A stretch of 64,000 nt of DNA from assembly GCF_039540195.1 (NCBI RefSeq), contig NZ_BAABEO010000006.1:124001-188000 (forward strand), given 5' to 3'. Origin of the DNA: Zafaria ginkgonis (lineage in GTDB: Bacteria; Actinomycetota; Actinomycetes; Actinomycetales; Micrococcaceae). Shown piece by piece: positions 1-8,618 of this stretch (the stretch's first letter is position 1; every line of letters begins with the position of its first letter). The position numbers and the translations under genes were made by a program. Below the pieces are notes generated by a model. The model was not told the DNA's origin. It saw only the letters and a list, made by a program, of their open reading frames with translations, and did no database searches.

Positions 1-1175
1 GCGTCCGGTTCGGCGCGGGAGACCACGATGGTGGGCAGTGCGCCGATGACGACGCCGGCACCCAGTCCGGAGAACACCATCCAGATCGTGAACGTGGTGA
101 GGGTTCCTGGCGCCAGGATCATCAGCGCGTAGCCGATCGCGGAGACCGCGCCGCCGAGGGCCACGGCGCGCGGTCCGGTGAGCAGGCGGGCCACCCGGTC
201 GCTGAGCGTGGCACCCACGAACGCGGCGACCGCCAACAGCGAGAGCGTCAGCCCGGCGGTCGTGGCGCTGGCGCCGAAGCCGTAGCCCAGCGCCGTGGCA
301 TCCGAGCGCAGGTAGACGGAGATGGGGGTCTGCGAGCCGAACATCTGGGCGCCGTAGAGGAAGGCCACGACGATCGGCAGGCCGATCCCGCCGTGGGTGA
401 GCACGCGCAGGTCGATCAGGGGATGGGCCAGGCGGCGCGCGGAGACGACCCACGCCACCAGCAGCGCGAGCCCACCGAGCACCGTGGCGGCCGTGAGGCC
501 CGCCGGCCACGACTTCATGTTCGAGACGCCTCCGAGAAAGGCCACCAGGCCGGTGCCCAGCAGCAGGGCTCCGAGGTAGTCGACGCGATCGTGGCGGCGC
601 AGCGTGGTCTCCTTGACGAAGATCGCGACGCCCGGAATGCACAGGACCATGAAGAGGGCCGGGACCAGCAGGGTTGCGGTGAGGCTGCCGGTGGCATCCA
701 GCACGGCTCCCGACAGCAGCCCGCCGGCGGCCGCGCCCAGGGTGAGTGCGCCGACGAGCCGGCCGATGCTGCGCCCGGCGTTCTCGGGATCGCGCTGGTG
801 GACGATGGCGAATTCCAGCGGGAGGAACACGGCCAGCGGGGCCTGGATGGCGCGGGCGGCCAGGAAGACGCCGTAGTTCGGGGCGAAGGCCACCAGGATG
901 GAGGCGGCGGCGACGACGATCGTGGCGATCAGCAGCAGCCGCTTGTGTCCGTAGATGTCGCCGAGCTTGGACAGCAGCGGGACCACCAGCACGGTGGCGA
1001 GCAGGTAGGCCGCGCTGACCCAGTTCAGGGACGCCGCGGAGGCGCCGTACTGCTCTCCGATCGAGGTGAACAAGGGGCTCAGCCAGCCCTGCAGGATTCC
1101 GCTGCCGAATTCCATGACGACGAGGAATCCGACGGCGGCGCCGGCCGAGGTGCGGCGGCTCGCGATCGTGCTCAT
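1..1175 (-). CDS. MFS transporter (partial, 3' end outside the window)
   Basis: The reverse-strand reading frame stays open from the ATG at 1175 to the window edge, giving at least 391 codons without the C-terminus. The product is strongly hydrophobic with repeated membrane segments. The loop after the second segment carries the MFS-type motif LGDIYGHKR (G-D-x-x-G-x-K/R), and the later half repeats this as LSDRVARLLTGPR. This supports a major facilitator superfamily efflux or uptake permease driven by an ion gradient. It is divergent from the Lrp/AsnC regulator gene at 1277, and the 101-bp gap holds a palindrome, so that regulator probably controls it. Substrate cannot be read from sequence. 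Confidence 0.85.
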   Translation of the reverse strand, partial: MSTIASRRTSAGAAVGFLVVMEFGSGILQGWLSPLFTSIGEQYGASAASLNWVSAAYLLATVLVVPLLSKLGDIYGHKRLLLIATIVVAAASILVAFAPNYGVFLAARAIQAPLAVFLPLEFAIVHQRDPENAGRSIGRLVGALTLGAAAGGLLSGAVLDATGSLTATLLVPALFMVLCIPGVAIFVKETTLRRHDRVDYLGALLLGTGLVAFLGGVSNMKSWPAGLTAATVLGGLALLVAWVVSARRLAHPLIDLRVLTHGGIGLPIVVAFLYGAQMFGSQTPISVYLRSDATALGYGFGASATTAGLTLSLLAVAAFVGATLSDRVARLLTGPRAVALGGAVSAIGYALMILAPGTLTTFTIWMVFSGLGAGVVIGALPTIVVSRAEPD

Positions 1176-1252
1176 AGGTACTCCGATGTGAGGGGAGTGA
1201 ACGGGACCACATCAGGGTAGGAGGGCCGTGTTTTCGATGGGTAAAAACGCAG

Positions 1253-1266
1253 GTAATCGTGATTAC
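1253..1266. promoter_or_regulatory. Palindromic operator in the divergent MFS/Lrp promoter
   Basis: Perfect inverted repeat of GTAATC and GATTAC separated by 2 bp. It overlaps the start of the -10 element of the regulator gene, a position suited to autoregulation. Binding by the adjacent Lrp-type protein is an inference. Confidence 0.55.
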
Positions 1267-1269
1267 TCT
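1264..1269 (+). promoter_or_regulatory. -10 element for the Lrp/AsnC-type gene
   Basis: TACTCT ends 7 nt before the ATG at 1277, the spacing expected if transcription begins at the start codon. There is no convincing Shine-Dalgarno sequence, so a leaderless mRNA is likely. Confidence 0.5.
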
Positions 1270-1276
1270 TAGGAAT

Positions 1277-2278
1277 ATGCAGGAATATCGGCTTGAACCC
1301 CTCGATGCGCGCATCATCCATGCCTTGCAGATCAACGGCCGGGCGCGTTGGAGCGACCTTGCGCCGGTGCTCGGCGTCGACCCGGTGACGTTGGCCAGGA
1401 GGTGGGACGCGTTGCGCGAGCGCGGGCTTGCCTGGGTCTCGGGGTTCTTTCCGGGCGGCGCGGGGGCGTTGGTCGACATCAGCTGCGTTCCGCAGCGGGT
1501 CGATGAAGTCACGAGGGCGCTCACGCGGATGCCGGAGCTGATCACGCTGGACCACACCTCGGGCAGCCGCGACATTCTCGCCACCGCCTGGGCTCGGACG
1601 CCGCTCGAGGTGTGGGACCTGGTGACCAACCGCATCGGTGCGCTGCCCGGCGTGAGCCACGCGCAGAGCCACCTGGTGACGGAACCGATCAAGGAGGCGT
1701 CCGACTGGAGGCTGCAGGCCCTGACCCCGCGGGAAGCGGCGGGCGTCCCTCGTCCGGCCCCGCCGCGGGCGCGGGCACCGCGCACGGTCCACCCCGACAT
1801 CGAGGCCGCGCTGCGCCACGCGCTCATGGAGGATGGGCGGCGCCCGGTGCGCCGGATCGCCGCCGACCACGGGTTGAGCGAACAGCGCGTCTCCGATGGC
1901 CTTGCCCGCCTGATCGCGGAGGGCCGGCTGCGGCTGCGCACCGACGTGGCGCGCAGCGTGACCGGGTGGCCCATCTACGTGTGGTACTTCATCCGCACGC
2001 CGGCGAAGCTCATCCCCCGGATGCGGGTGTTGCTCGACCAGGTTCCCCAGACCCGTACCGCCCTGGCCGTCGCCAGTCAGTACAACCTCATCGTGGCCGT
2101 GTGGCTGCGCGAGCTCGGTGAGGTGGCGCGGTTCGAGGCCGCGATGGAGGAAACGCTTCCCGGCGCCAGGATCGCTGACCGCAGCGTGGTCTTTCGGATG
2201 AGCAAGCACCTGGGGCGGCTCATCGATGCCGATGGCCGGGCCACGCTCGGCTTTGTCCACCCGGAGCCGCGCGGCTAG
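1277..2278 (+). CDS. Lrp/AsnC family transcriptional regulator, double-domain type
   Basis: 333 aa if read from the ATG at 1277; a GTG at 1259 is in frame but lies inside the operator palindrome. The protein is a tandem Lrp: an N-terminal helix-turn-helix around residues 8-55 (LDARIIHALQINGRARWSDL), a ligand-sensing segment, then a second helix-turn-helix around residues 170-215 (LSEQRVSDGLARLIAEGRL) and a second sensing segment. Ordinary Lrp proteins have one such unit in about 150 aa. It lies divergent to the MFS gene and is its likely regulator, perhaps in response to an amino acid or related metabolite. Family assignment is firm; effector unknown. Confidence 0.85.
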   Translation: MQEYRLEPLDARIIHALQINGRARWSDLAPVLGVDPVTLARRWDALRERGLAWVSGFFPGGAGALVDISCVPQRVDEVTRALTRMPELITLDHTSGSRDILATAWARTPLEVWDLVTNRIGALPGVSHAQSHLVTEPIKEASDWRLQALTPREAAGVPRPAPPRARAPRTVHPDIEAALRHALMEDGRRPVRRIAADHGLSEQRVSDGLARLIAEGRLRLRTDVARSVTGWPIYVWYFIRTPAKLIPRMRVLLDQVPQTRTALAVASQYNLIVAVWLRELGEVARFEAAMEETLPGARIADRSVVFRMSKHLGRLIDADGRATLGFVHPEPRG

Positions 2279-2335
2279 GTGCCGCCTGCCGCGTCGATCC
2301 GTTACGGACCGCTGCGGCGCGGGGGCAAATGGACC

Positions 2336-3274
2336 CTAGTCGATCGAGAGTCCGTGGGCCGCCGCTGCGGAGACCAGGGACTCGTCGTGGTGCGCGACGG
2401 CCCGGTGCACGCGGCGCTCCGCGGCGGCGGCCAGCCCCAGGTAGAGCTCCTCGAAGAGTTGGCGCGCCCGCGCCCGGGGCCAGTCCTGCGGAAGGAGCGA
2501 CTCCGGCAGCCCGGGGTCCACGGTGGGGAAGGCGCGCCACACGCTCATGATTTCCGTCCGCCAGGCCAGGGCCTCGCGGTCCTCAAGGTGGCCGGACCGC
2601 ATGCGTTCGGCGATCGGTTCGAGCTCGGCGATGAAGTCCCGGTAGATCGCCGAGATGGAGGCCAGGTCCCAGGCGTCGGTGGGCCGGCCGTAGGCGGAGC
2701 CGATGCCGCGGATGTCCGCCTCGAAGACCGAGGCGGCGGTGATCCCCAAGGACTCCACGAGCGTTTCGGCCCGCTGGAGCACTCGGCGGGGGCTGACCCA
2801 GAGCCCGTCATAGAGGGGAGCGAAGCCCAGCCACTGCAGCCCGGCGCGGAGCTTGTGGCGGGCGGCGCGCTGCTCCTCCGGCACGGAGAAGGCCACGCAA
2901 CTCCAGGTTTCCACCTCGTGGGCCTCCATGCCGAAGGACGCCAGCAGTTCCAGGCCTCCGATCAGGCGCTCGCGCAGGCGCGGGGTCAGCGCGTAGAACG
3001 TGCGCCGTCCTTCACGGTCCACGGTGACGCGCCCGTCGCGGGCGACGCGGCTGAGCACCGTGCGGGCTCCGGCCTCGCTGATCCCGAAGTCGCCCAGCAG
3101 CTCGACCAGCGCCCCCGAGGGGGCACGGGAGCCGGAGCGGATCCAGTAGTCCGCCAGCAGGGTCATGAGGATGTGGCGCGGCCGCGGGCCGTCGGCGACG
3201 CGGGGGCGGACGGTGGCGAGGATGGCGGGGACGCCCTCCCGGGCGGGTGCCGCGGTGGTGGTGGGGGTCGACAT
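2336..3274 (-). CDS. PaaX family transcriptional regulator
   Basis: 312 aa. The ATG at 3274 has an AGGAGG ribosome-binding site just upstream; the frame stays open further but without a better start. The N-terminal third carries a PaaX-type winged helix with the stretch VLSRVARDGRVTVDREGRR, and the central part (FAPLYDGLWVSPR, then IRGIGSAYGRPTDAW) matches the PaaX family, whose founder represses phenylacetate degradation genes in response to phenylacetyl-CoA. No paa gene is visible nearby, so the regulon is not known. It is divergent from the SRPBCC gene at 3515. Confidence 0.8.
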   Translation of the reverse strand: MSTPTTTAAPAREGVPAILATVRPRVADGPRPRHILMTLLADYWIRSGSRAPSGALVELLGDFGISEAGARTVLSRVARDGRVTVDREGRRTFYALTPRLRERLIGGLELLASFGMEAHEVETWSCVAFSVPEEQRAARHKLRAGLQWLGFAPLYDGLWVSPRRVLQRAETLVESLGITAASVFEADIRGIGSAYGRPTDAWDLASISAIYRDFIAELEPIAERMRSGHLEDREALAWRTEIMSVWRAFPTVDPGLPESLLPQDWPRARARQLFEELYLGLAAAAERRVHRAVAHHDESLVSAAAAHGLSID

Positions 3275-3514
3275 GGAAGCTGCCTCCTGTTGGTGCGCCG
3301 CGACGCGGGGAGATTCCATCATAGGCGTCAATTCCCTGACGATCACCACAATTATGCCGCACATTGAAACGGCGGGAGGGTAGCGGGGCTGCCGGCTGCG
3401 GCCCCGTGGCGCCCCGCAGGCTCGCCACGCTCTGGCCAGGGGTGCGGGTGCGCGGTAGCGTCGTTGGTTCATGGGCGGTTGATCTTCCGTCTTTCCCTGT
3501 TCAAAGGAGTTGCT

Positions 3515-4294
3515 GTGAGCACGAGGATTGAGAAGCAGATCATGGTGAACGTGCCGGTCAGCGCGGTCTACAACCAATGGACCCAGTTCGAGGACTTCCC
3601 CCACTTCATGGGCGGGATCAAGCAGGTGACCCAGCTCGGCGATGACCGGCTGGAGTGGGTCGCGGAGATCGGCGGGGTGCGCCGGCGGTGGGAGGCGAAG
3701 ATCCTGGAGCAGGTCCCGGATCGGAAGGTCGCGTGGGCCGCGACCGAGGGTGCCACCAACGCCGGTGCCGTAACGTTCGAGGACGTGGGAGGCGGCCAAA
3801 CGTCGGTGCGCCTGACGCTGGAATACGAGCCCGAAGGCCTCGTCGAGCAAATCGGCGACAAGCTGAACGTCATCGAAAAGCAGGCCGAGGGCGATCTGGC
3901 CCGCTTCAAGGAGTTCATCGAATCCGAGGGCTACGCCTCCGGAGCCTGGCGCGGAACGATCAACGAAGGTGCCGTTGGCACCCCCGGCGCCGAGGCAGCC
4001 GCCGCGACGCGCGGTGACAGCGGAAAGGCCGGCGTCTCCGGGAAGGCGGTCGCCGCGGGCCTGGGCGTCGCCGCGGCCGCGGCCGCAGGTGTCGCAGCTG
4101 TCGCGGCGGGCAAGAAGTCCGACGACGAGCCTGTCGCTTCCTCCGCGGCGGTCCCGCCCGTGACGCCGGTTGTCGAGTCCGAGCCCGTCGTGGTGGAGGA
4201 GGTCGACCCCGATGCCGGCATCATCGTGGTCCGTCCAGAGGACGAGGGAACCCTGCCCCCGACGGCGAGCCCGGATGGCACTCCCCGCTGGTAG
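3515..4294 (+). CDS. SRPBCC family protein (polyketide cyclase/dehydrase-like) with Ala-rich tail
   Basis: 259 aa from the GTG at 3515, which has AAAGGAG upstream; an in-frame ATG at 3464 lacks a ribosome-binding site. Residues 1-140 form a START/SRPBCC lipid-binding fold of the cyclase/dehydrase type, recognisable from IMVNVPVSAVYNQWTQFEDF followed by an HFMGG motif. The remaining 110 residues are not part of that domain: a flexible link, an Ala/Val-rich segment (about residues 170-205) that could insert in a membrane, and an acidic proline-rich end. Role unknown; such proteins often bind small hydrophobic ligands or respond to envelope stress. Confidence 0.75.
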   Translation: MSTRIEKQIMVNVPVSAVYNQWTQFEDFPHFMGGIKQVTQLGDDRLEWVAEIGGVRRRWEAKILEQVPDRKVAWAATEGATNAGAVTFEDVGGGQTSVRLTLEYEPEGLVEQIGDKLNVIEKQAEGDLARFKEFIESEGYASGAWRGTINEGAVGTPGAEAAAATRGDSGKAGVSGKAVAAGLGVAAAAAAGVAAVAAGKKSDDEPVASSAAVPPVTPVVESEPVVVEEVDPDAGIIVVRPEDEGTLPPTASPDGTPRW

Positions 4295-4361
4295 ACCGTT
4301 CGCGGTGATTGAAGGCCGATCAGCTTGAAGGCCGGCGAGGGCGCGTATCGCCTGGCGCGAG

Positions 4362-4392
4362 GGCCCCAACCCCGGATCGGGTTGGGGCCTTT
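4362..4392 (+). terminator. Intrinsic terminator after the SRPBCC gene
   Basis: Perfect 11-bp stem (GGCCCCAACCC with GGGTTGGGGCC), 6-nt loop, then TTT. It lies between convergent genes, so it can also end the CoA-transferase operon transcript. Confidence 0.75.
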
Positions 4393-4443
4393 GCCGCCTC
4401 AGCATGGTGCCGCGCGCGGAGCCGGCCTCACCGGTTCACCGAG

Positions 4444-5682
4444 CTAGAGGGCCATCTCCCGTCCGGCGAGCGCGGCGATCCGCTCGGGGGTGTAGCCGAG
4501 CAGCTCGCCGAGCACCGACTCGGTGTCCGCCCCCAGCGCCGGCGCCGGGGCGTCGAGCGTCGCGCTCACGCGCGACATCCGGATCGGCACGCCCGAACCG
4601 TAGACGGTGCCCTCGGCCCCGGCCTCGCCGACCAGCGGCACCACCTCGCCGCGGGCCAGCACCTGGGCGTCGCGGAGGGCCTCGGCCGGCTGCCGCACCG
4701 GAGCCACCGGGGCCCCGGCGCCGGCGAGCCGGGCGACGGCGTCGTCGTTGCCCAGCGGCGCGGCCCAGTCCTGGATGATGCCGTGCAGCTGCGCTGCGTG
4801 GGCGACCCGGCCGTCGCGGGTGGCGAAGCGCGGATCCGTCCCGAGTTCCGGCATGCCGAGGCCGGCGAAGACGCTGCGGGCCATGGGATCGGTGGGCGCG
4901 CTGAGGGCGAAGAAGCCGTCGCGGGTCGCGAACGTGCCGAACGGGGCCAGCCGCGGCACGTGCGCCCCGGTCCGCTGCGGGATCCCCAGCGCCTCGAGAG
5001 TTTCGAACGGCTCGATGGCCACCAGCGAGGTCAGGGCGCCGAGCATGGAGACGTCCACGAACTGGCCCTCCCCGGTGCGCTCCAGGTGCCGCTGCGCGGC
5101 CAGGGTCCCGATCACCGCGTAGAGCGGGGCGATCAGGTCTCCCACCGGCAGGCCGAAGCGGACCGGATCCTGCCCGTCCTCGCCGGCGGTGAACATCACC
5201 CCGCTCATCGCCTGGATGATCGCGTCCATGGCCTTGAGCCCGTCGGTGCCGCCCTCGGTCCCGAAGCCCGTGATCGAGGTGTAGATGATCGCGGGGTTGA
5301 CCCGGGACACGGCGTCGTAGTCGATGCCCAGCCGGCGGGTGACCCCCGGACTGTAGTTCTCCACCACGATCGTGGCGCGGGCGGCCAGTTCCAGGAACAC
5401 CTCGCGGCCGGCGTCGGTTTTCAGGTCCAGCAGCACGCTTTGCTTGTTGCGGCCCCGCAGCATCATCGACAGGGACATGTCCTCCGGGGCCGAGCGCTGC
5501 AGCGCGATGCCCCTCTCGGTCACGTAGGGGGCGTTGTTGCGCGAGGAGTCCCCGCCGGTGGCCGGGTTTTCGATCTTGATGACCCGGGCCCCGAGCGAGG
5601 CCAGCAGCATCGTGGCGTAGGGGCCGGAGAGGGCCGTGGTCAGGTCCAGGACGATCGTTCCGTCCAGGGGTTTGGCGTTCAT
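4444..5682 (-). CDS. CaiB/BaiF family (class III) CoA-transferase
   Basis: 412 aa, close to the usual family length. The N-terminus LDGTIVLDLTTALSGPYATM and the segment RGRNKQSVLLDLKTDAGRE are hallmark sequences of the formyl-CoA transferase/CaiB family. The conserved aspartate that carries the acyl group is seen in MDAIIQAMSG. The enzyme moves CoA between an acyl-CoA donor and a carboxylic acid in the cytosol. It is the last gene of the reverse-strand importer operon, 46 bp after the CapA-like gene, so its substrate may be the carboxylate released from the imported compound. The exact acid is unknown. Confidence 0.85.
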   Translation of the reverse strand: MNAKPLDGTIVLDLTTALSGPYATMLLASLGARVIKIENPATGGDSSRNNAPYVTERGIALQRSAPEDMSLSMMLRGRNKQSVLLDLKTDAGREVFLELAARATIVVENYSPGVTRRLGIDYDAVSRVNPAIIYTSITGFGTEGGTDGLKAMDAIIQAMSGVMFTAGEDGQDPVRFGLPVGDLIAPLYAVIGTLAAQRHLERTGEGQFVDVSMLGALTSLVAIEPFETLEALGIPQRTGAHVPRLAPFGTFATRDGFFALSAPTDPMARSVFAGLGMPELGTDPRFATRDGRVAHAAQLHGIIQDWAAPLGNDDAVARLAGAGAPVAPVRQPAEALRDAQVLARGEVVPLVGEAGAEGTVYGSGVPIRMSRVSATLDAPAPALGADTESVLGELLGYTPERIAALAGREMAL

Positions 5683-5728
5683 CGGGTTCCGTTCGGTGGT
5701 CGGGAGGAGGGCGGGACAGGGGCCCGGG

Positions 5729-6868
5729 CTAGGCGGGCGGGGCGACCCTGACCCGGTCGGTGTCCCAGGTGAAGCGGGTGCCGAACCCGGCCTCGCGGCT
5801 GATCGACTCGACGTAGGCGAGCACCGGGGCCGCGGAAGCCTCGTCGCGCAGCGGCTGCGGGGCCGCGGACTGGTCGATCCAGCAGGGAATGAAGGAGGCC
5901 TCCAGGGCCCCGGCGCCGTCGATCTCCAGCACCGCGATTGCCGTGTTGCGGCTTTCGGGATGGAAGGCGTAGTTCGGCATGGTCGGGTCCGGCTCGAAGC
6001 CGAAGAGCTTCTTGCGCCGTTTCGCCCAGGCCAGGCGCTCCGGGGAGGTGTTGTCCCCGCCGGCGCTCAGGGCGTTGGTGACGGTGACGAAGTTGCCCAG
6101 CCCGTGGAAGACCGGTGCCCCGCGGTAGAACTCGATGCCGCGCATGATGTGGGCGTGGTGGGCGATGACCGCGTGCGCGCCGTTGTCGATGGCGGCGTGG
6201 GCCAGTTGGGTCTCGTAGGCCGCGATCTCCGCGGGCAGGTGGCCGATGCCTTTGTGCAGGGCCACGATGACGACGTCGACCTCCGCGGCCAGCGCCCTGA
6301 CGTCGGCGGTGAAGGCCTCGTAGCTGGCGGGCTCGGCGAAGGAGTAGACCGAGGGCGGTCCGCCCGGGTTCGCGCTGTCGAGCTCGTAGTGGGTGAGCAC
6401 CTTCACGAACGCGCAGCCGGCCTTCTTGGAGGTGGCCCAGGATTCGCGCGGGCCCACGCAGTTGTAGTTCAGCAGCCCCACCCGGCGCTCGCCGAGTTCG
6501 GTGATGACCGGGCGCCGGGCGGCCTCGAGGTTTTCTCCGGCCCCGGTGGTCCGGATGCCGGCGGCGGCGGCGAGTTCGATCGTGTCGCGGATGCCCTGCG
6601 GGCCGCAGTCGTAGATGTGGTTGCCGGCCAGGGTGGCCACCCCGAAGCCGGCGCGCGCGATCTCGGCGACGTTGTGCACCGGTGCCGGGGGCGCGGGCAC
6701 ATCGACGCTGGCGCATTCGGTGGAGGTGGTGTGGGGGACCTCGATCTGGGCGATCGCCAGGTCCGCGGCATGGAAGATCTCGCGGGTGGCGTCGAAGTAG
6801 TGGCCGACCTCCTGCTCGTCGAGCACCAGGTCGCCGACGGCCAGGATGGTGTGGATGGCGGTGCTCAT
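5729..6868 (-). CDS. CapA family protein (poly-gamma-glutamate capsule-type metallophosphatase fold)
   Basis: 379 aa. The ATG at 6868 overlaps the stop of the upstream hydrolase by 4 bases (ATGA). Motifs of the PGA_cap/CapA family are plain: an N-terminal ILAVGDLVL, TLAGNHIYDCG, HKGIGHLP, and AHHAHIMRGIEFYRGAPVFH followed by GLGNF. These residues build a di-metal calcineurin-like site. CapA proteins act in poly-gamma-glutamate synthesis, but no capB or capC is present and there is no obvious signal peptide or membrane anchor, so here it is more likely a soluble hydrolase in a catabolic operon. Assigning it to capsule formation would be unsafe. Confidence 0.8.
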   Translation of the reverse strand: MSTAIHTILAVGDLVLDEQEVGHYFDATREIFHAADLAIAQIEVPHTTSTECASVDVPAPPAPVHNVAEIARAGFGVATLAGNHIYDCGPQGIRDTIELAAAAGIRTTGAGENLEAARRPVITELGERRVGLLNYNCVGPRESWATSKKAGCAFVKVLTHYELDSANPGGPPSVYSFAEPASYEAFTADVRALAAEVDVVIVALHKGIGHLPAEIAAYETQLAHAAIDNGAHAVIAHHAHIMRGIEFYRGAPVFHGLGNFVTVTNALSAGGDNTSPERLAWAKRRKKLFGFEPDPTMPNYAFHPESRNTAIAVLEIDGAGALEASFIPCWIDQSAAPQPLRDEASAAPVLAYVESISREAGFGTRFTWDTDRVRVAPPA

Positions 6869-7746
6869 ACGGTGCCCGCCTCCCCGCCGGCCAGGCTCAG
6901 CGCCTCGTTGCGGGCCGGCAGGGCCGTCCCGTCGAGTTCGTCCATGAACAGCTTGATCTCGCGGACCAGGCGTTCGGGGCTTTCCTTGGCGATCCAGTGC
7001 CCCTCGTCCTCGAACAGGACGGTCTTGGCGCGGCGCACCGCCGCCCCGGCGAGCACCGAGGACCCGGGCGGGATGACGCCGTCGCGCATTCCGCCCAGGA
7101 TCAGCACGGGAACGTCGATGGTGGAGAGCACCTCGCGCAGGGCGTCGTTGTCCTTCGCCTCCGGGAAGGGCATGCCCTGGTTGATGCGGGCCTCCTTCGG
7201 GTCGCGCTCCAGCTTCGTGGCCAGGGCGAGCTCCATGACCGCCTCGCGCAGTTCCTCGCGCCCCTCCGGGGTGGGGCCGGCGATCTGTGCCATGGCCTCG
7301 CGGATGATCTCGGTGTTGCCGGGGTTGTCCACGATCTTGCGCCGGCCCTCGGAGGAGTCGGTCACGCCGTAGCGCAGGTGGGGGGTGCCCACCACGGAAA
7401 GCAGGGCCTTGAGCCGTTCGGGGAAGCGGTGGGCGATCACCCAGCCGATGCCCCCGCCGTGGGAGATGCCGGTGTAGGTGAACTTCTCCGCCCCCAGGTG
7501 GTCGGCCAGAGCGATCACGTCCTCGGCCCACCGGTTCAGGTACCCCTGCGGCGGGGCCTCGTCCAGGCGTCCGGAGCGGCCGAAGCCGCGCGTCTGCAGC
7601 GTGTAGACCCTGTAGTTGGTGGGGGCCTGCGCCAGCGCCGCCGGGTATGTGGGGTGGAAGCCGTTGGCCGAGGAGATGACGATCTCGTCTCCCTCGCCGT
7701 GCTCCTCGTAGTACAGATCGGCGCCGTCAACGGTGATGTATGGCAT
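6865..7746 (-). CDS. Alpha/beta fold hydrolase
   Basis: 293 aa. The catalytic triad of the alpha/beta hydrolase fold can be placed: nucleophile Ser95 in GISHGG, acid about Asp222 in GGMRDGVIPPG, and His250 in DEGHW. The stretch QTRGFGRSG also fits the lipase/haloperoxidase-like subfamily. No signal peptide is seen, so the protein is cytosolic. It lies 2 bp after the ABC ATPase gene and overlaps the CapA-like gene, so it is translated with the importer and probably cleaves an ester, lactone or amide in the imported substrate. Specificity is not readable. Confidence 0.85.
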   Translation of the reverse strand: MPYITVDGADLYYEEHGEGDEIVISSANGFHPTYPAALAQAPTNYRVYTLQTRGFGRSGRLDEAPPQGYLNRWAEDVIALADHLGAEKFTYTGISHGGGIGWVIAHRFPERLKALLSVVGTPHLRYGVTDSSEGRRKIVDNPGNTEIIREAMAQIAGPTPEGREELREAVMELALATKLERDPKEARINQGMPFPEAKDNDALREVLSTIDVPVLILGGMRDGVIPPGSSVLAGAAVRRAKTVLFEDEGHWIAKESPERLVREIKLFMDELDGTALPARNEALSLAGGEAGTV

Positions 7747-7748
7747 GT

Positions 7749-8618
7749 CTAGATCCTTTCCAGGGTGGGGATGGAGGGGCGGCCGCCGGCCGCGGCGGCC
7801 CGCCGGGCCTCGCGGCGCGCCGCCTGGGCGTCCGGATCGGGCACCGGCGAGGCGGCCAGCAGGGTTTGGGTGTAGGGGTGGGTGGGGTTCGCGTAGATCT
7901 GCTCGGCCGGTCCCTGTTCGACGACGCGGCCGTCCTTGAGCACCACCAGGTCGTCGGAGATGTGGCGCACCACGGAGAGGTCGTGCGAAATGAACAGCAG
8001 GGCCAGGCCCATGCTTTTCTGCAGCTCGGCCAGCAGGTTCATCACCTCCGCCTGGATCGAGAGGTCCAGCGCGGACACGGGTTCGTCGCACACCACGAAG
8101 GTGGGATTGCCGATCAGGGCCCGGGCGATCGCGATGCGCTGGCGCTGCCCGCCGGAGAACTGGGCAGGGTAGCGGTGGATGCTCTCCTCGGGCAGCCCCA
8201 CGCGGCGCACCATCGCGCGGATGCGCTGCAGCGTCTGCTCGCGGCTGAGCCGTTCGTGGTGGTTGAGCGGTTCGGCCAGGGTGTAGCCGATCGTCTTGGT
8301 GATGTCCAGGGAGCTGTAGGGGTCCTGGAAGATCACCTGGATCCGGTCGCTCAGCGTCCGCCGCTCGGCCCGCTTCATGGTGGCCAGTTCGGCCCCGGCG
8401 AAGCGGACCGAGCCGGAGGAAACCGGGGCCAGGCCCAGGATCGCGCGGCCGATCGTTGACTTCCCGGAGCCGGATTCGCCCACCAGGCCCAGGGTGCGGC
8501 CCGGCTCCAGCGTGAAGGAGACGTCCTGGACGGCGCGGAAGGAGCGGCGCCCGTTGCGGTATTCGACGGCCAGGTCGGTGACCTCCAGCAGCGGGGTCCC
8601 GGCGGTGGGGGTGCTCAT
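7749..8618 (-). CDS. ABC transporter ATP-binding protein, OppF/DppF-like
   Basis: 289 aa. Complete nucleotide-binding domain: Walker A GESGSGKST (about residues 48-56), Q-loop in FQDPYSSL, signature FSGGQRQRIAIARAL, Walker B VVCDEPVSALD, and the H-loop FISHDL. The C-terminal IYANPTHPYTQTLLAA is the peptide-transporter-type end of OppF/DppF. It overlaps the upstream fused permease-ATPase gene by 4 bases. It should pair with the ATPase half of that fusion to energise uptake of the ligand of the lipoprotein encoded at 11535-13130. Confidence 0.9.
   Translation of the reverse strand: MSTPTAGTPLLEVTDLAVEYRNGRRSFRAVQDVSFTLEPGRTLGLVGESGSGKSTIGRAILGLAPVSSGSVRFAGAELATMKRAERRTLSDRIQVIFQDPYSSLDITKTIGYTLAEPLNHHERLSREQTLQRIRAMVRRVGLPEESIHRYPAQFSGGQRQRIAIARALIGNPTFVVCDEPVSALDLSIQAEVMNLLAELQKSMGLALLFISHDLSVVRHISDDLVVLKDGRVVEQGPAEQIYANPTHPYTQTLLAASPVPDPDAQAARREARRAAAAGGRPSIPTLERI

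Noticed and set aside
393..1220. Forward 275-aa frame within the MFS gene
   Set aside because: Low-complexity Gly/Arg/Asp/Gln-rich product antisense to a clear transporter gene.
2336..4405. Reverse frame extending PaaX to 689 codons
   Set aside because: The extra part overlaps the SRPBCC gene in antisense; AGGAGG before the ATG at 3274 marks the start.
5729..6868. Capsule synthesis role for the CapA-like protein
   Set aside because: No capB, capC or membrane anchor; the gene belongs to an import and breakdown operon.
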